From: Lumnitzera littorea
Taxonomy: Eukaryota; Streptophyta; Magnoliopsida; Myrtales; Combretaceae
NCBI GenBank assembly: GCA_024138015.1
Contig: JAMXBB010000004.1
Coordinates: 8,689,394-8,753,393 of the forward strand
Length of the DNA: 64,000 nucleotides
Direction: 5' to 3'
The position numbers were made by a program, and so were the translations under genes. Under the pieces are notes generated by a model, which saw only the letters and a program-made list of their open reading frames with translations, ran no database searches and was not told where the DNA came from. Of this stretch, positions 36,231-48,793 are shown piece after piece (positions within the stretch are counted from its first letter, which is position 1; each line of letters begins with the position of its first letter).

Positions 36231-36561
36231 CTATTTGGGTTGAAGAAAAGAAAGGGAGAGGGGAGGAATTGGAAAGGAAAAGATTCCTATCGTTTATTTG
36301 ATAAAGAATGCAAGAAGCGAGTGAAGGGACATGTGGAGAAAACTGGAAGGAAAATCTATGAAATGACATAAATACCCTTTAAATAAAAACACGTTGGGCA
36401 ATTTGGTATTTCAAGATGTTTTAATAAAGACTTAATCAATTTTCTTTTGACAATCATTCCTTTCTTTATCAAACAGATATTTTCCTTTCGTTTTTATTTC
36501 CTCCTAATTCTTTTTTCTCATTTTCTCTCCTTTCTATTTCTTTTCTCTATCCCAAACATAG
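36231..36561. mobile_element. MITE with long imperfect terminal inverted repeats
   Basis: 331 bp. The left arm (CTATTTGGGTTGAAGAAAAG, then purine-rich GGGAGAGGGGAGGAATT, GGAAAGGAAAAG, TTTATTTGATAAAGAA) is mirrored by the right arm (TTCTTTATCAAACAGATA, CTTTTCTCTATCCCAAACATAG). The arms span about 90-110 bases each. No open frame. A target duplication could not be settled. Confidence 0.6.
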
Positions 36562-38225
36562 TGTAAATGCTGGTTATAAGTCCTATTCTATATATATAAA
36601 TATATTTACAATCTTGGCATCGATGACTATTATTTCTATTTTTCTTTTGGGATGATTGTAAATTCACCTTCGAACTATTGAGTAGGTGCAAGTAAATCTT
36701 TTAAACCCTCAAAATATAGTTTTATCTCCCATAGTTTTAAAACAAAAAAAAAAAAAAAAAAGAAGGTGCAAATACCTCGCCAAAACTGTTGGTAAAACTC
36801 CAACATAGTCTCTCCAGAAAAATCATAAATAGCAACGGTTTAAGGATTTGAAAAACTTATGGATAGTATGAAAGCGGGGAAACAAAAGTATATTTTGGAA
36901 ATTTAAACAATCCATCTGTGTATATGGATAAGTGATTTAAGGTTACAATTTGTGCTCATGTGTTCCTTAGCCAGTCATCATCAGCTAATTCAAAGGATAG
37001 AAGTTAGCAAAAAGCCAACATTTGCGCACGGATTCACATGGAATAAAGATTTATTAATATTAATATATCATAAATTTTAATAAATGATAAATAAATACTA
37101 ATAATATTTAAATATATATTAATTATAATAAGTTAATATTTTTACGTATTATAATTTTATTAATACTTAATTATCACTCATTTTAATTTACATGGCTAAT
37201 TAGGAAGCGTTTCTCATCCACATGCTGTACGACCAAAAACTAAAATGTCGTCCAGCAAATTCACGTGGATTTCATATAGTTGTGGAGATTATCTCTTGGC
37301 CAACTTGATCTTATTCTTTTTCTCTTTTCGAAGTCAAAACAAAAGGCATCAACCTTCAATCACGTTTGTTTTGTCGTATTTTACACTTTTTCTCGGTTAT
37401 GATGCATCCTGTATTGACTTCTTCAAGTCTTTCCCTGTTTGTGGATTCCAACCACTCCTAAATTAACTTTTAATGTTGTCGTGGAAGAGAAGAGTACCAC
37501 TTCCATAGAGATAAGTACACCTTTATAGGCATGAAGTGGCATGAAGTAGCTAGATTCATTCCACTTACACTTTATCAACATTGCCTACCTTCACGGTCCT
37601 TAGAGGGCTTCTAAGTAAGACAACTGTGTGCAAAGGCTAAATTAATATGATTTTCCCTAATGGAAGAAAAATAATATTGGAAACACTTCTGTATTTTGAG
37701 TTGAGTTTTTTTTTTTTTAAATAAAAAAATTAAATTTGCTAAATATCAATTCATTAAAACTTTAATTTATTAAATTTTGTGCTTAAAGTTCTAAAGTTGC
37801 TAAATAATCATACCTTGTTACATTTATTATCTCCACCATTTTTAGAAAAATGTTAAATTGGTTAATAGTATCTTCATTTACCTTGAAATCCGATGGAACC
37901 ACAAACATACAATTTATGTGATAATTTTAGTTCCTATAAATAAATTTGAGAATATCTTACGTTTCTTAATACCTCAAACAATATATGTATATATGATGTT
38001 CTGGTGAATTTCTTTTGAATATAACAGAGCCATAAGGCTTTTATTGAATATTACGGTGAGGTTAATAAAAGTTTTTACAAATTGAATTATGTGACACCTC
38101 TTAGAACCGATATGAAAGAGATGAAGAAACAACGTGGTCTGGTCAACTCATAGTTGTTGAACCCCTTCAAACCAAAGTTAGAGTAGATGAAGTCCCAAGT
38201 CCACAAGTCATCATAGCTTCTATTC
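36562..38225. other. Gene-free intergenic DNA
   Basis: An A-run at 36741-36760, AT-rich stretches near 37050-37190 and 37700-37860. The 73-codon frame at 37245-37466 shows no motif. Nothing recognised. Confidence 0.35.
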
Positions 38226-38226
38226 C

Positions 38227-39350
38227 ATGATTGATTTTTATTCTCACATCAGTAATGTTTCTTCACAACCACACCATCTATTACTTCTCCCTCCAATCAT
38301 TGAGCTCTTGCTGGTCAAAAGGCCTAGTCGTAGGCGTGTAGGGTCTTTTAGCCAAGCAAGAGGTCGTACATGTCATGGATCTTGTCCTCATTCTGATCAC
38401 TATCACCGTCTAGGTTATACTTGAGAAATCTGTCAAAATTTACACGAATGTTCTCCATTGAGCTGATGTTGTTCGGTCTATCACTTCTGCAATTGCCCAT
38501 GTTGCTTCATATTCAATACATACATATCAATTCAAATTTGCAAGGTGTAGAATCCCGACCATCTATTGTTATTTTTTCACGAAAAGAATATGCGAGACTT
38601 TTGCAATTTCAGGATGTTCTGCAATAATCTTCTTATTATGTACCTTGTATTTAGTCAAGCAATTCTATTGTTTTCCGTACCCAAGCTTCTCTACTCTACA
38701 ATCTTAGGTTGTTGATTCTGACACCACTAATCAAATGATTATGTATCAAATATATTCAATTTTGTTTGTCACACATGATTCAATCTTCCACATTACCAAA
38801 TATTACTTTTGCTAATGGGTTTACTTCACCTATTAGAGAGATTAACGCTACCTCATATGTTCTATCATTTCCTTTGAAATATGTTTTGTATACACATAAA
38901 TTACCTCTTGACTTTCTATGAGCAAGTAAACTTATAACTTCTTTCGATCGTTCCATTTTCTTATTTCCTTCTTCTTATATGATATATGATTTGCTAGTGA
39001 GTAAGAAAATTAGTGGAGGACATGACTCTCGTAGACTATACTATATGGATTTGGCAACTATTGCTATGCTTGCTAACTATTGTATCAAATCCTATGGAGT
39101 TGAAATTACTAATTTCATCTTTTGTGATTGAAGTTACTTTATCTTAAGTATCCTAATCTACAATCTTGTCGCTATCTCTAACGTTTGTCATGTCAAATAG
39201 GTAACAAATTTGTGTCTTATTTATTCCATAGGTCAACACACAAGCTACTACTCCATTTGATGTGGTCCATTCTGATTTATGGAAACTTTCTAGTGTTATT
39301 CCCTTTACGGTTTTAAATATAATGCTACATTTATTGAAGATAACTCATGA
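38227..39350 (+). pseudogene. Decayed Ty1/Copia gag-pol fragment
   Basis: Reading across frames: a degenerate zinc knuckle (HYHRLGYT, stop, EICQNLH, after GRTCHG) at 38360-38450; protease-domain text (ITFANGFTSPI, YVLSFPLKYVLYTHKLP) at 38800-38920; then FPSSYMIYDLL...ISGGHDSRRLYYMD at 38965-39055; and an integrase start (TTPFDVVHSDLW) at 39250-39290. These are in Copia order. Reverse transcriptase and both LTRs are missing, and stops and frameshifts are frequent. A dead relic. Confidence 0.65.
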
Positions 39351-39399
39351 ATTACATGGTTATATTTAATAAAAAATCATATTGTGCTATTTGATCAAT

Positions 39400-40189
39400 T
39401 TTGACTCTCTTTGGTTCATCTTTTTTCCATCTTTTTAGTATATATATTTTTTCTATTTAAGTCTTGCATTTTGCAAGAATAAGACACTAAAAAGAGGGAA
39501 ATATAATTCCATATAAAATCCTCTTCTAAAATCAATATTCATAGTTGTTGATGTTGTTTTTGATTTTGTAATTGAATGTTTTGTGAGAGAAAGTTGATAA
39601 AAGATTATGTAAGGTGAAGTTTTAAGGTGATATAATGATTTAAGAATTGAATGAAACAAGTTTAGGAAGAAGAAAATCACAAATTTTGACGTTGTTGTCG
39701 AAGGGTAGGTTAGGACCACGGCCATGATCCCCTCCATGGTCCTTTCGTAAAATTTCAAGTTAAGTGAAATTTTGGGGGTTAAAGAGAAATACACTCTAAG
39801 ACTACGGCCATAGTCCTTAGGCGTAGTCATGTTGTGAAGTTGAAAAATGAAACACGACTAAGGAACACAATCATAAACCCTAACCGTGTTACTATAACCA
39901 TCCTTACTTCGTTCTTTTTTAAGTTTTCTTATTTCTAAACCTTATTATAACTCTTCTTAAACACTTTTAGGACCCTAAAAACTAATCTTAGACTCTCAAA
40001 TAAGTTAATATCAAAGCTTAAACCAAGTAATGTTAAGAAAAGAATAGATAGACTAATTATGTAGATATTAAAAGAATGTGTTCATTATGCTTTAATTGTT
40101 GAATCAAGTTTTGAGTTAGTGAGATCTTGTGCTCACGATTCAGGTACGTATTTACCATGCTTGTTGGTTATGCTTGATAGGATTAGTAG
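39400..40189. other. Unassigned repeat-like DNA
   Basis: Contains ACCACGGCCATGATCC / GACTACGGCCATAGTCC palindrome-like words (39715-39830) and GTGCTCACGATTCAGG (40130), which resemble the transcribed part of a gypsy LTR on the plus strand. The 125-codon minus frame at 39453-39830 shows no family motif. No partner copy in the window. Confidence 0.3.
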
Positions 40190-42013
40190 TGTAGACACCT
40201 AACTTTTGCCTCCCTTTTTATTTTTTAAATTAGGTTACAGGGTCATAAATTAGAAAAAGTTCAAAAAAAATAAGAAATTTAGAAAAAATATATAAAAAAA
40301 AAAAGAAATTTGAAGTGTCACAAAATAAAATAGGGTATTTAGAAAATAATAAATTTTTAGGTTGTTTAAATAGAATATAATTTTAATTTCAATTTCAATA
40401 GTTTTGAATAAAAAACTATTCGGTTTAGGCTTAGATTTAAATCTAGCTCAGGCTAACTTAGTATATATGTGCAATTAATTACATGTATGAATAAGGAAAA
40501 ACCAATAGCTCAACTAGAGAAGCATCTGAACTTAATATTGCATATAACTTAGAAATCTTAGGTTCAATCCATGGAAGGTATAAAATGTATCTTTTATTTT
40601 CTTTTCTCACTTTATTGCCATGTCATTACCACGTCACGAGCTACGTCATCGCCACATCATTTGTCAACTCACTTCTAAGTATGGTAGACACATTCCGACA
40701 CATGCCGACACACTCCGGCACATTCATACATGCGCAGCTATGCATTTGGTATCACATATTGTCTAGGTTCGTCCAATCCAAAATTGGAAGAAAATCATAT
40801 TGCATTTAATTTTTTCCATCCTTAATATGACCATGACACCTATAAATAGGAGTCTATTCTTTATTTTCAAAACACAACAAAAACTTCGAAACAATTTAGA
40901 AAAACAAAAATCGAAGTTTCCTCTCTCTAGCACGATTACTCTCTCTCTAGGATAGTATTCCTTAAAGTGTTTTTATGAAAACCACCACCATCGGATTTCT
41001 CGAGCCGACCAAGACAACCAAGCCGATCCAAGCCGAAGTGGGCCGATTTGAGCCATTCGAGCTAATCAAAGCCGACTTAGTTTTTCCTTTTTTATTTTTT
41101 ATTTATTTATTCATTTGTTTATTTGTAAATGTTATAAATGAGAAAAAGAAGAAAAAAAAAGAAAAAAGAATGAAAAAACAAAAAGAAAAAAAAAAAGAAA
41201 GGAAGTAGTCTATTTATTTACTTTAATAGAAATAGATAGATTAAGTATAAAATAAATAAGATAATATAATAAATAGGTTAGTAAAAAAAAATCGTTTTGA
41301 CACTTAGAAAATTTGAGTTTTTTAAAAATAAATGAAAATAAATCAATCATTTTTCAAATTAGAATCATTTAGAATTTTCAAAAATAAAATCTAACTTAAG
41401 ACCCCTTATAATTTTTTCTCAAATCAACTTAAAATGGGTAAAAACGTAAACCCGGTAATTTTTCCAAAGTTAAAATCAATCAACCCGCTATATTTTCATA
41501 AAAAGAACTACGTACGTCTCATCCCGAATAGCGGGTACGTAGGTACTCGTACGCAAGTATGGGGCGTCTTAAAATATGGAAAGTTTTCTTTTTTCCATTT
41601 TTAGATATTTATGTAAATTAATCAATTTAGTCACATATATCATTATTAGATGTTTTTAGAAATTAAAAAGGGTAAGCGAAGTTAAATTCGAAAAGTTAAA
41701 AAGCGATACTCATTTAGGGTTTAATAAATTAGCCTCCGGACCTAAATCTTTGGTTTTCAAAAAAGCCGTTTTACAAATTGGTTTTTTAATCGATAGATCA
41801 GTAGCTAAGTTATAACCAATCCACCTAATTGATTATAACTTAACCCCTTTTCTCGACTCCAATCGGGTAGCGATTCCAAATTTTTTCAAGTTGGATCTTC
41901 TTTAAACCCTAGTCGAGGGTCAATATTAAACGGGTAGGGTTTAGTACTGATCGGTTTAGAGAAGACCTAATTTTATAAAAAAGAACCAGAAGGGTGAAAA
42001 ATCAAGTTCGACA
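40190..42013 (+). repeat. Solo LTR (TGTAGACACC family), 1824 bp
   Basis: Starts TGTAGACACCTAAC and ends GTTCGACA, with a perfect 5-bp target duplication AGTAG at 40185-40189 and 42014-42018. Contains CCTATAAATAGG at about 40838 as a TATA box, and near 41509 GAACTACGTACG followed by GAATAGCGGGTACGTAGG, a motif frequently seen near the 3' end of plant gypsy LTRs. No internal region adjoins, so it is a solo LTR left by recombination between two LTRs. A tRNA-like A/B-box pair lies at 40506-40570. Confidence 0.88.
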
Positions 42014-42190
42014 AGTAGTATAAATGAACTCAATAAATGTCCGGCTATTAAATAATGTGCTGCTGTTACTACTGTTTATGGCTTAATCCAGTTAAAGTTT
42101 CCTAGAGAGCACCCTTATGATCTTTGAGTGATGTTGTCTCCGGAGGAGTTACTCCTTAACATGATTAGGGATAGATTTAGGGTTATAGGA

Positions 42191-44532
42191 ATGAGATTAC
42201 GTAAAGGAGAGCATGAGTCCTTATGCTGTATTAGCTTTGCTCGTCCCAAAGAAAGATGGTTCATGATGCATATACATTGATAGCCAAATAATCAATTACA
42301 TCACTGTCATGTATAGATACTCAATACTAAGGCTCAATAACATGTTAATTGAGCTTTATGGGACCAAGATATTTTCAAAAATTGATTTGCGAAGTAGCTA
42401 CCATCAAATTGGCATTAAACTAGGTAATGAATGAAAAACTACCTTCAAAACAAGATATGGTCTCTATGAATGGTTGGTTATGCTATTTGAGTTTAGTAAT
42501 GCGCCAAGCACATTTATGAGGCTTATGAACCATGTGATGTGCCATCTAATAAGAAGATGTTCGGTTATGTATTTTGATGACATATCAATATACAGTGTAG
42601 ACTTGAGCAACCATGTCCATTATCTCCAAGTTATTTTTGACATCTTACGAATTGAACAGTTATATGGGAACCTGAAGAAGTGCACATCCCATCAAAGTAA
42701 AGTAGTTTTTCTTGGGTATATAGTATTTGGAGACATAATCCAAGCAGATGACGAAAACGTTTGGGTTGTCTTAGAGTGGCCAACACCAAAGAACGTCACT
42801 AAAATTTGAAGTTTTCATAACCTTATTTCTTTCTATAGGCGATTCATTAAAAACTTCAATACCATTGTAGCTCCCTTGACCGAGCTAATAAAGAAGAGTA
42901 AAAGATTCCAATGAAATGATCGAGCTGAACAAAGCTTTAAGGAGATCAAAGAAAAGCTTACTAATGCTTATGTTCTATCCCTTCCAAATTTTGATAAGCT
43001 ATTTGAATTGGAATGCAATGCATTAGGCATTAGGATTGGTGTCGTCCTGATGTAAGAATGATGATTGATTGCCTACCATATTAAGAAGCCTAATGGTGCT
43101 GCATTGAACTATTTTGTGTACAAGAAAGAGTTGTACTTTCTTTTTCAAGCTCTTACTGTCTGTTAACACTATTTATTACCACAAGCGTTGGTAATTTACA
43201 CTGACTATGAGCCATTGACGCATCTTAAGAGTCAAGACAAACTTTCGAAGAGGCAAACCAAATAGCTAAAGTTTATGGAAGGTTTTTTATATGTGATTTG
43301 ACTAAAGAAAGGAAGTGCCAATGCGGTTGTCAATGCTTTATTACATCGACAAACCTTACTAACCACATCGCAGACGAAATTACTAGGATTTTCACTTATC
43401 ATTAAGTAGTATGCTCATGACCACCCCACCATCGCAAACCCCCCCCCACTTTGGTCCTATTCTTGAGCAATGGAGAGAATGAGTTGCCATTGGAGGATAT
43501 TACCTCAAAGATGGTTATTTGTTCAAGGAAAGAAAAAAGGCTATGCATACCTAGTTGTTCTACACGTGAGTTATTGGTTAAGAAAGCTCATTATGGTGGA
43601 TTATCTAGTCATATCAAAGAGAAAAAAATAGCTAACTTATTAAAAGAAAACTGTTACTGGTTTGATTTGGCTAAAGATGTCCATAAGGTAATCGGTAGTT
43701 GCGAAATATGCAAGAGAGCTAAGGAGAAAAAAGAGCCTCATGAAGAGTATATGCCTTTACCTACACCAACCTCACCTTGTGCTGACCTTAGTATGGACTT
43801 TGTCTTAAGGTTGCCTCAGACATTCAAGGAAAATGATTCAATCTTTATTGTAGTAGATTGCTTCAACAAAATGGCATACTTCATTTCATACCATCTAACT
43901 AACAATACTTTATATATTATTGATTTGTTTTTGTAAGAAGCTGTCCAGCTACATAGAATGCTAAAAACTGTTGTTTCAGATCACAATATCAAATTCTTAA
44001 GCTATTTTTAGAAGACTCTTTGGAGAAGACTTGGGATTAAACTTGTGTTTAGCTTTAATAGCCACCTTTAGACTAATGGCCAGACTGAAGTGATGAACAA
44101 GATGTTAGGCAACTTACTCAAAGCGGTCATGAGAAAAAACTTAAAAGACCGGGATCTGTGTTTTCCTATTGTGAAGTTCGCATATAATTAAACTGTCCAT
44201 AACACCATTAGAAAAACTCCATCCAAGGTTGTTTATAGCCTCAATCCCACTATTCTCTTAGATCTAATCAGTACCCCCACTACTGTTGAAGAGAGTCAAT
44301 CTAGAGTCGACTGAGCCTAAGAATTACAAGAGCTACATTAGTTCTTAGCAAGAAAGATTGCTAAGTTCAACCAAAGACAACAAGAGATTAATAGTTATGG
44401 TTGTTGAACTATTTCTTTTAGACCAAGAGACTTAATATAGATTCACCTTAGCCGAAAAAGATTTCTACACCTGAGATAGAGCAAGCTACCTCCATGAGTT
44501 GATAGTCCATTCAAGGTCCTGAAAAAGATCAA
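42191..44532 (+). pseudogene. Element A pol: reverse transcriptase, RNase H, integrase
   Basis: Reverse transcriptase: YVKESMSPYAV, LVPKKDG, FSKIDLRSSYHQI, NAPSTFMRLMNHV, active-site YFDDISIYS (intact Asp pair) and VVFLGYIV. RNase H: FELECNALGI, where the catalytic Asp is now Asn, then IYTDYEPLTHL. Integrase: zinc motif His/His/Cys/Cys (KKAHYGGLSSH, GSCEICKRA), and DDE residues in SMDFVLRL, VVSDHNIKF and TNGQTEVMNK; then SPFKVLKKIN where the solo LTR cuts in. Many stops and at least one frameshift make it dead. Type is plant chromovirus-like Ty3/Gypsy; no chromodomain was seen. Confidence 0.85.
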
Positions 44533-47457
44533 TGTTACGCCCCGAAGTCGCAGAGTCGCAACAGTCTCGCCGTGTAAACTATTCTATGATAGTAACTGGC
44601 CTCACAATGCCTACCATAGACATGATCTATACAAGGCGTCGACGACTCCTTGCTTTGAAGTAAATAGTCTGATTAACATTAAACTACAATTATGATAAAT
44701 ATTACGAATTTCTAATAAACATATATAATTACATGTAAGTCTACAGAGCTTCCTAGAAAGTTTTACATAAACATAACAATTCACTAAATTACATAATAAC
44801 TATCAATCTTTTATTCTTAACTACAAGGATACTCTAGTTACACAACATTACTAAGTAGATTGATCCTCATACCCCCGGCTTCAAAAGGACTAACCTCTGG
44901 GTAATTGTAAGGCGGCATTCTACTTGAATTGTTCAGAGATCAGAACCTACAAAAGGATCTATAAGGGTATGAGCAACTACAGCTCAGTAAGTTGAATTGG
45001 AGACTCATGAATGCATACAAGCACAAACAAGATTATCAATCGATTAATTTCATGCAATGCAACAATCAAGTGTCATTGCACAACGTAGTTCGGTCTGTTG
45101 TGAAATTAGAGAAATTTCGTCCGCTCTAATCCGGGTTGAGGAGTTCCATGTTATGCAGCAGCTCACAACTAAACCTAGGCTTGTACAATGGAGACCTCGC
45201 TCCTCCCGCGACTACCTTCGAACCATTGACTTCACCCTCGCCGCGACCTCCTCTCTTGTCACTTAGTTCGACCGAGGATGAAGAAGGGACCATTATGCAA
45301 TCTTGCACTATCCCTTTCGAAGGGGTCGGTATTTGGTTGGAGAATCCTAATGATCCCTTAACGGGTTACAATGCATGGTATTTTTGGTCATTAAAGTCGA
45401 ATAAGATTAATTTCATTTAGGGTTTTCAAACAATTTACACCAATTCAATCATAACGTAAAATCTATCATATCACAATTTTAGCACGAATTCAAATACGTC
45501 AAACACATGCGTAAACTACTTACGATCACAACCATATACAATCTTAAGTCTCCGAGTACCTTACAAATAGTACTCTATTACAATAAGTAATAATAAGTAA
45601 TAACCCAACTTACTTGGAATTGCTCAATCGCTCGATCCCTTAGTCACAAGCCAAATTGTCTCTGAGTGTCTTATAATACAAATAGGTCTTTTTAGTACTT
45701 ATACTTTAAGATTCATATTCTAAGTTATAATTTAACCCCTTTTTCTATGTATACCTATTATATACTAATAATTCTTTCTACTCTATTTCGAGGTTCAAAC
45801 CCTAAATTAGATTGTAGTTTTAATTCCTAAGTCTTAAATATGCTCGAATCCTAATGTGAAATTAATCACATTAAGCTCGAGTATCCAAATATCCTATTGG
45901 GTCTTAATTTAGTATTCTAAACTATTCGGTACACGTTAACCGTAATTGGGGTATCGGATTTATTCCTAATGTGAGAAAATCTTACGTTTTTATACATTTT
46001 CTTAAAATTAAATGTTATTTCAGATTTAGTATTATTCTGATTTTTATTATAATATTATCTAATTAACCCTAATTTTTTAGATTTATTAATTTTCAATTTC
46101 GCATATTACTAATTTCTTACAATAACTACCTAATTTCCTAATTAACCATACTTAATACTCCAAAGGCTAAGATTAGGTTTTCACATCAGAGATTAGCATC
46201 CCTAAACATCTAATTACTATCTAAATCAGTAATTAGTATCTTAATCACCTAATTAACCTAAAATTACCTAATTTTTCCATCATTTTAGGGCTAAAAATTA
46301 ACTTAAAATTTTCAAAAATTAATTAAAAAAAATGACTTCATAGCACTATTCATATCACATGAGCATCCTACAAAAAAAAATTAAGCTTTAAACCACACTC
46401 CTAAGCCTATTTATTTCTAGTTTTAATCATACTCGGTTTTGTTCAATTTGTTAAGAACCCTATATTTTCAGACGTGATTAAACTAAATCACTATTTTTTC
46501 CTAAATCTACATATAATAAAACCTCAGAGTAACAAGTTTCATAATTTTTTTAGCAAAATAACTAATTTTACGAAATTATATAAAATCAAGGTAATTAAGG
46601 GACTCACTCGGTTCAAAGCTTTCTGGCCATCCAAACTCGGTCCAAGCTTGTCGGCCAGCCTAGACAGTAGCTGTAGAGTGGGGTGGTGGTGGCGGCGGCT
46701 CGGTCCCAGATAATGGTGAGGTGTGGGTTTGACTCACTTGCCCTATCTGCACAATTTTCTTTTCTTTTTTCGTTTTCTGGATTTTCTCTTAAATTTTCGA
46801 GTCTCTCTATTTTTCTCTAATTCCTTACTGCCTAAATGAGTTCTGAAAATTTTTCCCCTATTTATAGACATTTTTTGTAATTAATATGTATTAATTAGAT
46901 ATGACATTGCCCCAATTTCTTGATTTTTGGCTTTTGTGTTGCCTAATTCTAATTGGTTAATTTTTATTTTGTAGATCCTGACCTACCACGACTAGATTTG
47001 GATCATTCTATCATCTTCTGATTTTTTTCTGATTTTTCCATAATTAATTTATAATTTTCTTTAATTATTTATTTAGTTTTTGGCCAATTTAGGTAATTTC
47101 ACATATTTTTATCTACACGTAAATATATGTGGGGTACATGTGAACATTCCTAATTATTATTTTGGTCATTCTAAAATTTTTAGTATACATATAATCTATC
47201 TCTAGTAATTTATTAGTCATTAGATTACACTTTTCGCCTTTTTGGTAATTAGTGCTTATTATGCTTAAAATTTGAAAATTTTATAGTCTCCTATTTTATT
47301 ACTTATTTTTTTAAATTCAAGTTTACGGGATCATTTTTACTAATATTTCTCTCAATAGTTTATAATTTGGGTTTGATCGGACTCTTTAACCGATCGCCTT
47401 AAACCTTGTGTTCTAAGTTCAATCCTACGGTCACTTGGCTTAGCTTTAGGACTTACA
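44533..47457 (-). repeat. Long solo LTR (TGTYACGCCCCGAA family), 2925 bp, in element A
   Basis: Plus-strand text runs TGTTACGCCCCGAAG to GGACTTACA, flanked by perfect duplications ATCAA (44528-44532 and 47458-47462). It splits the integrase codons KKIN/CNTY of element A. A minus-strand TATA box (CTATAAATAGGGG) lies at about 46857-46869, so the LTR is oriented right to left with a very long transcribed part. Related to 51867-54950 and to the LTR ends at 60375 and 63675. Confidence 0.92.
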
Positions 47458-47685
47458 ATCAACTGCAACACCTACTAGATTGAATTGCCTAAGAACTATG
47501 ATGTTTCATCTACCTTCAATGTATCTAACCCCTTTTCCCCATCGACAAGAAGAAGACCCCGTAGGAACTAGAACAAAACAAGAGCCTAAGATCACTTCAG
47601 ATTTGAGAACAAATCTTTCCAACCCCTAGGTAGATGATAGGAATCAACTCCTCAGACCAATCACATACATTCAAACTAAAAGACT
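47458..47685 (+). pseudogene. Element A integrase C terminus, resumed
   Basis: After the duplicated ATCAA the frame continues with YDVSSTFNVSN, then shifts to EEDPVGTRTKQEP and RPITYIQTKRL, the usual tail of plant gypsy polyproteins after the GPF/Y region. It is cut at 47685 by element B. Confidence 0.75.
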
Positions 47686-48565
47686 TGATGGGAATCAGGT
47701 TATCGGACTTCTGACCCGTAGCTGAGCCCAAGGATTAGAGGGGTTAGCACGACGAATCCTTCTGTTCCAACTAACTCTTGCTAAGGCCGAGTACTTTCTT
47801 ACTAAGACCGAGTACTTTCTTACCAAGGCCGAGTCACCCTTCACGCTGTGCTGTATGATTGCCCATTTTTCTATAGTATACTGAGTTGATGATTACTCTC
47901 TAGCACCAAACCGACCAATTACTCGACATCTTCCTTATCGAAAAGCCGAAGAGAGGGTCCAAACTAACTAAGCTATCCCTGCCTGGATAAGTCCATCTGT
48001 TCGTATTTTTTGTCCGCATCTCCTAATGACCTTACCAATGCAGTATCATCACGTGTACAGTATGATGTGTAGAATTCGTTGCACTAATAATTGTTTTTCT
48101 TATATATTCATTTTTACCTTTTTGTATCTTATACATTACTTTTTTAGAAAATGTTTTTTCCTTTTTAAGCAGGTTGCCCTAACTTATAGGTATAAATACC
48201 TATGTACTTATAATTGTGAAAAAATATCAGATCATTCTTAATATACACTCTTTGAATACTTTTTCTTCCTTACGTAAACATTGTTTGTTTACTCTAGGTA
48301 TCACTCTTATTTTTTCCTTTAAGCAAGATTAGGTGGTAAGTAATCTCACCAAACCAATTTGTGTGTCATATCAAATTGAGCCGTGAGTTATCGGAAGTTC
48401 CATTACTGCGTCATATTCTCTAGAGTTGTTCATGGGTTTTGCTTACTGTTTTATTCTTCATTTTTGCCTTTTTGCACTTTTCCCCATTAGTCATTTTCGA
48501 GCTTTCTATAAGCTTAGTCCCATCCAGTGGCTGGCCTTATCTGTTCTTAGTCATGATTCGTACCA
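47686..48565 (+). repeat. 5' LTR of element B
   Basis: 880 bp; TATAAATA box at 48191-48198 followed by a transcribed part. Contains a local repeat of GGCCGAGTACTTTCTTAC / AGACCGAGTACTTTCTTAC at 47785-47825 that the right LTR lacks. Ends ...GATTCGTACCA just before the primer site. Confidence 0.88.
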
Positions 48566-48568
48566 TCT

Positions 48569-48582
48569 TGGTATTAGAGTGG
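48569..48582 (+). other. Primer-binding site of element B
   Basis: TGGTATTAGAGTGG, three bases after the LTR. It is the tRNA-iMet complement TGGTATCAGAGTGG/CGG with one C to T change. Confidence 0.75.
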
Positions 48583-48793
48583 AGGTTTTGTGTGAAATAT
48601 AGTTAGTTCTTCTTGAAGTTTCGCTACACTCTGTTTTACGTGTGTGAAATAGAGCAAGTTATTATATTCATTTGACTATTATGTTGTTAACTGTTAATTT
48701 CCCAAAGTGTTTGTTTAAGTTTGAATATGTGAGGAAAAATGACAAACCTAAATATGAATGTTGGTATTGGTGATAACAATAGAGTTGTTCACC

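Noticed and set aside
39453..39830. 125-codon minus-strand open frame
   Set aside because: Low-complexity, hydrophobic composition, no motif, and it overlaps LTR-like text with ACGGCCAT words.
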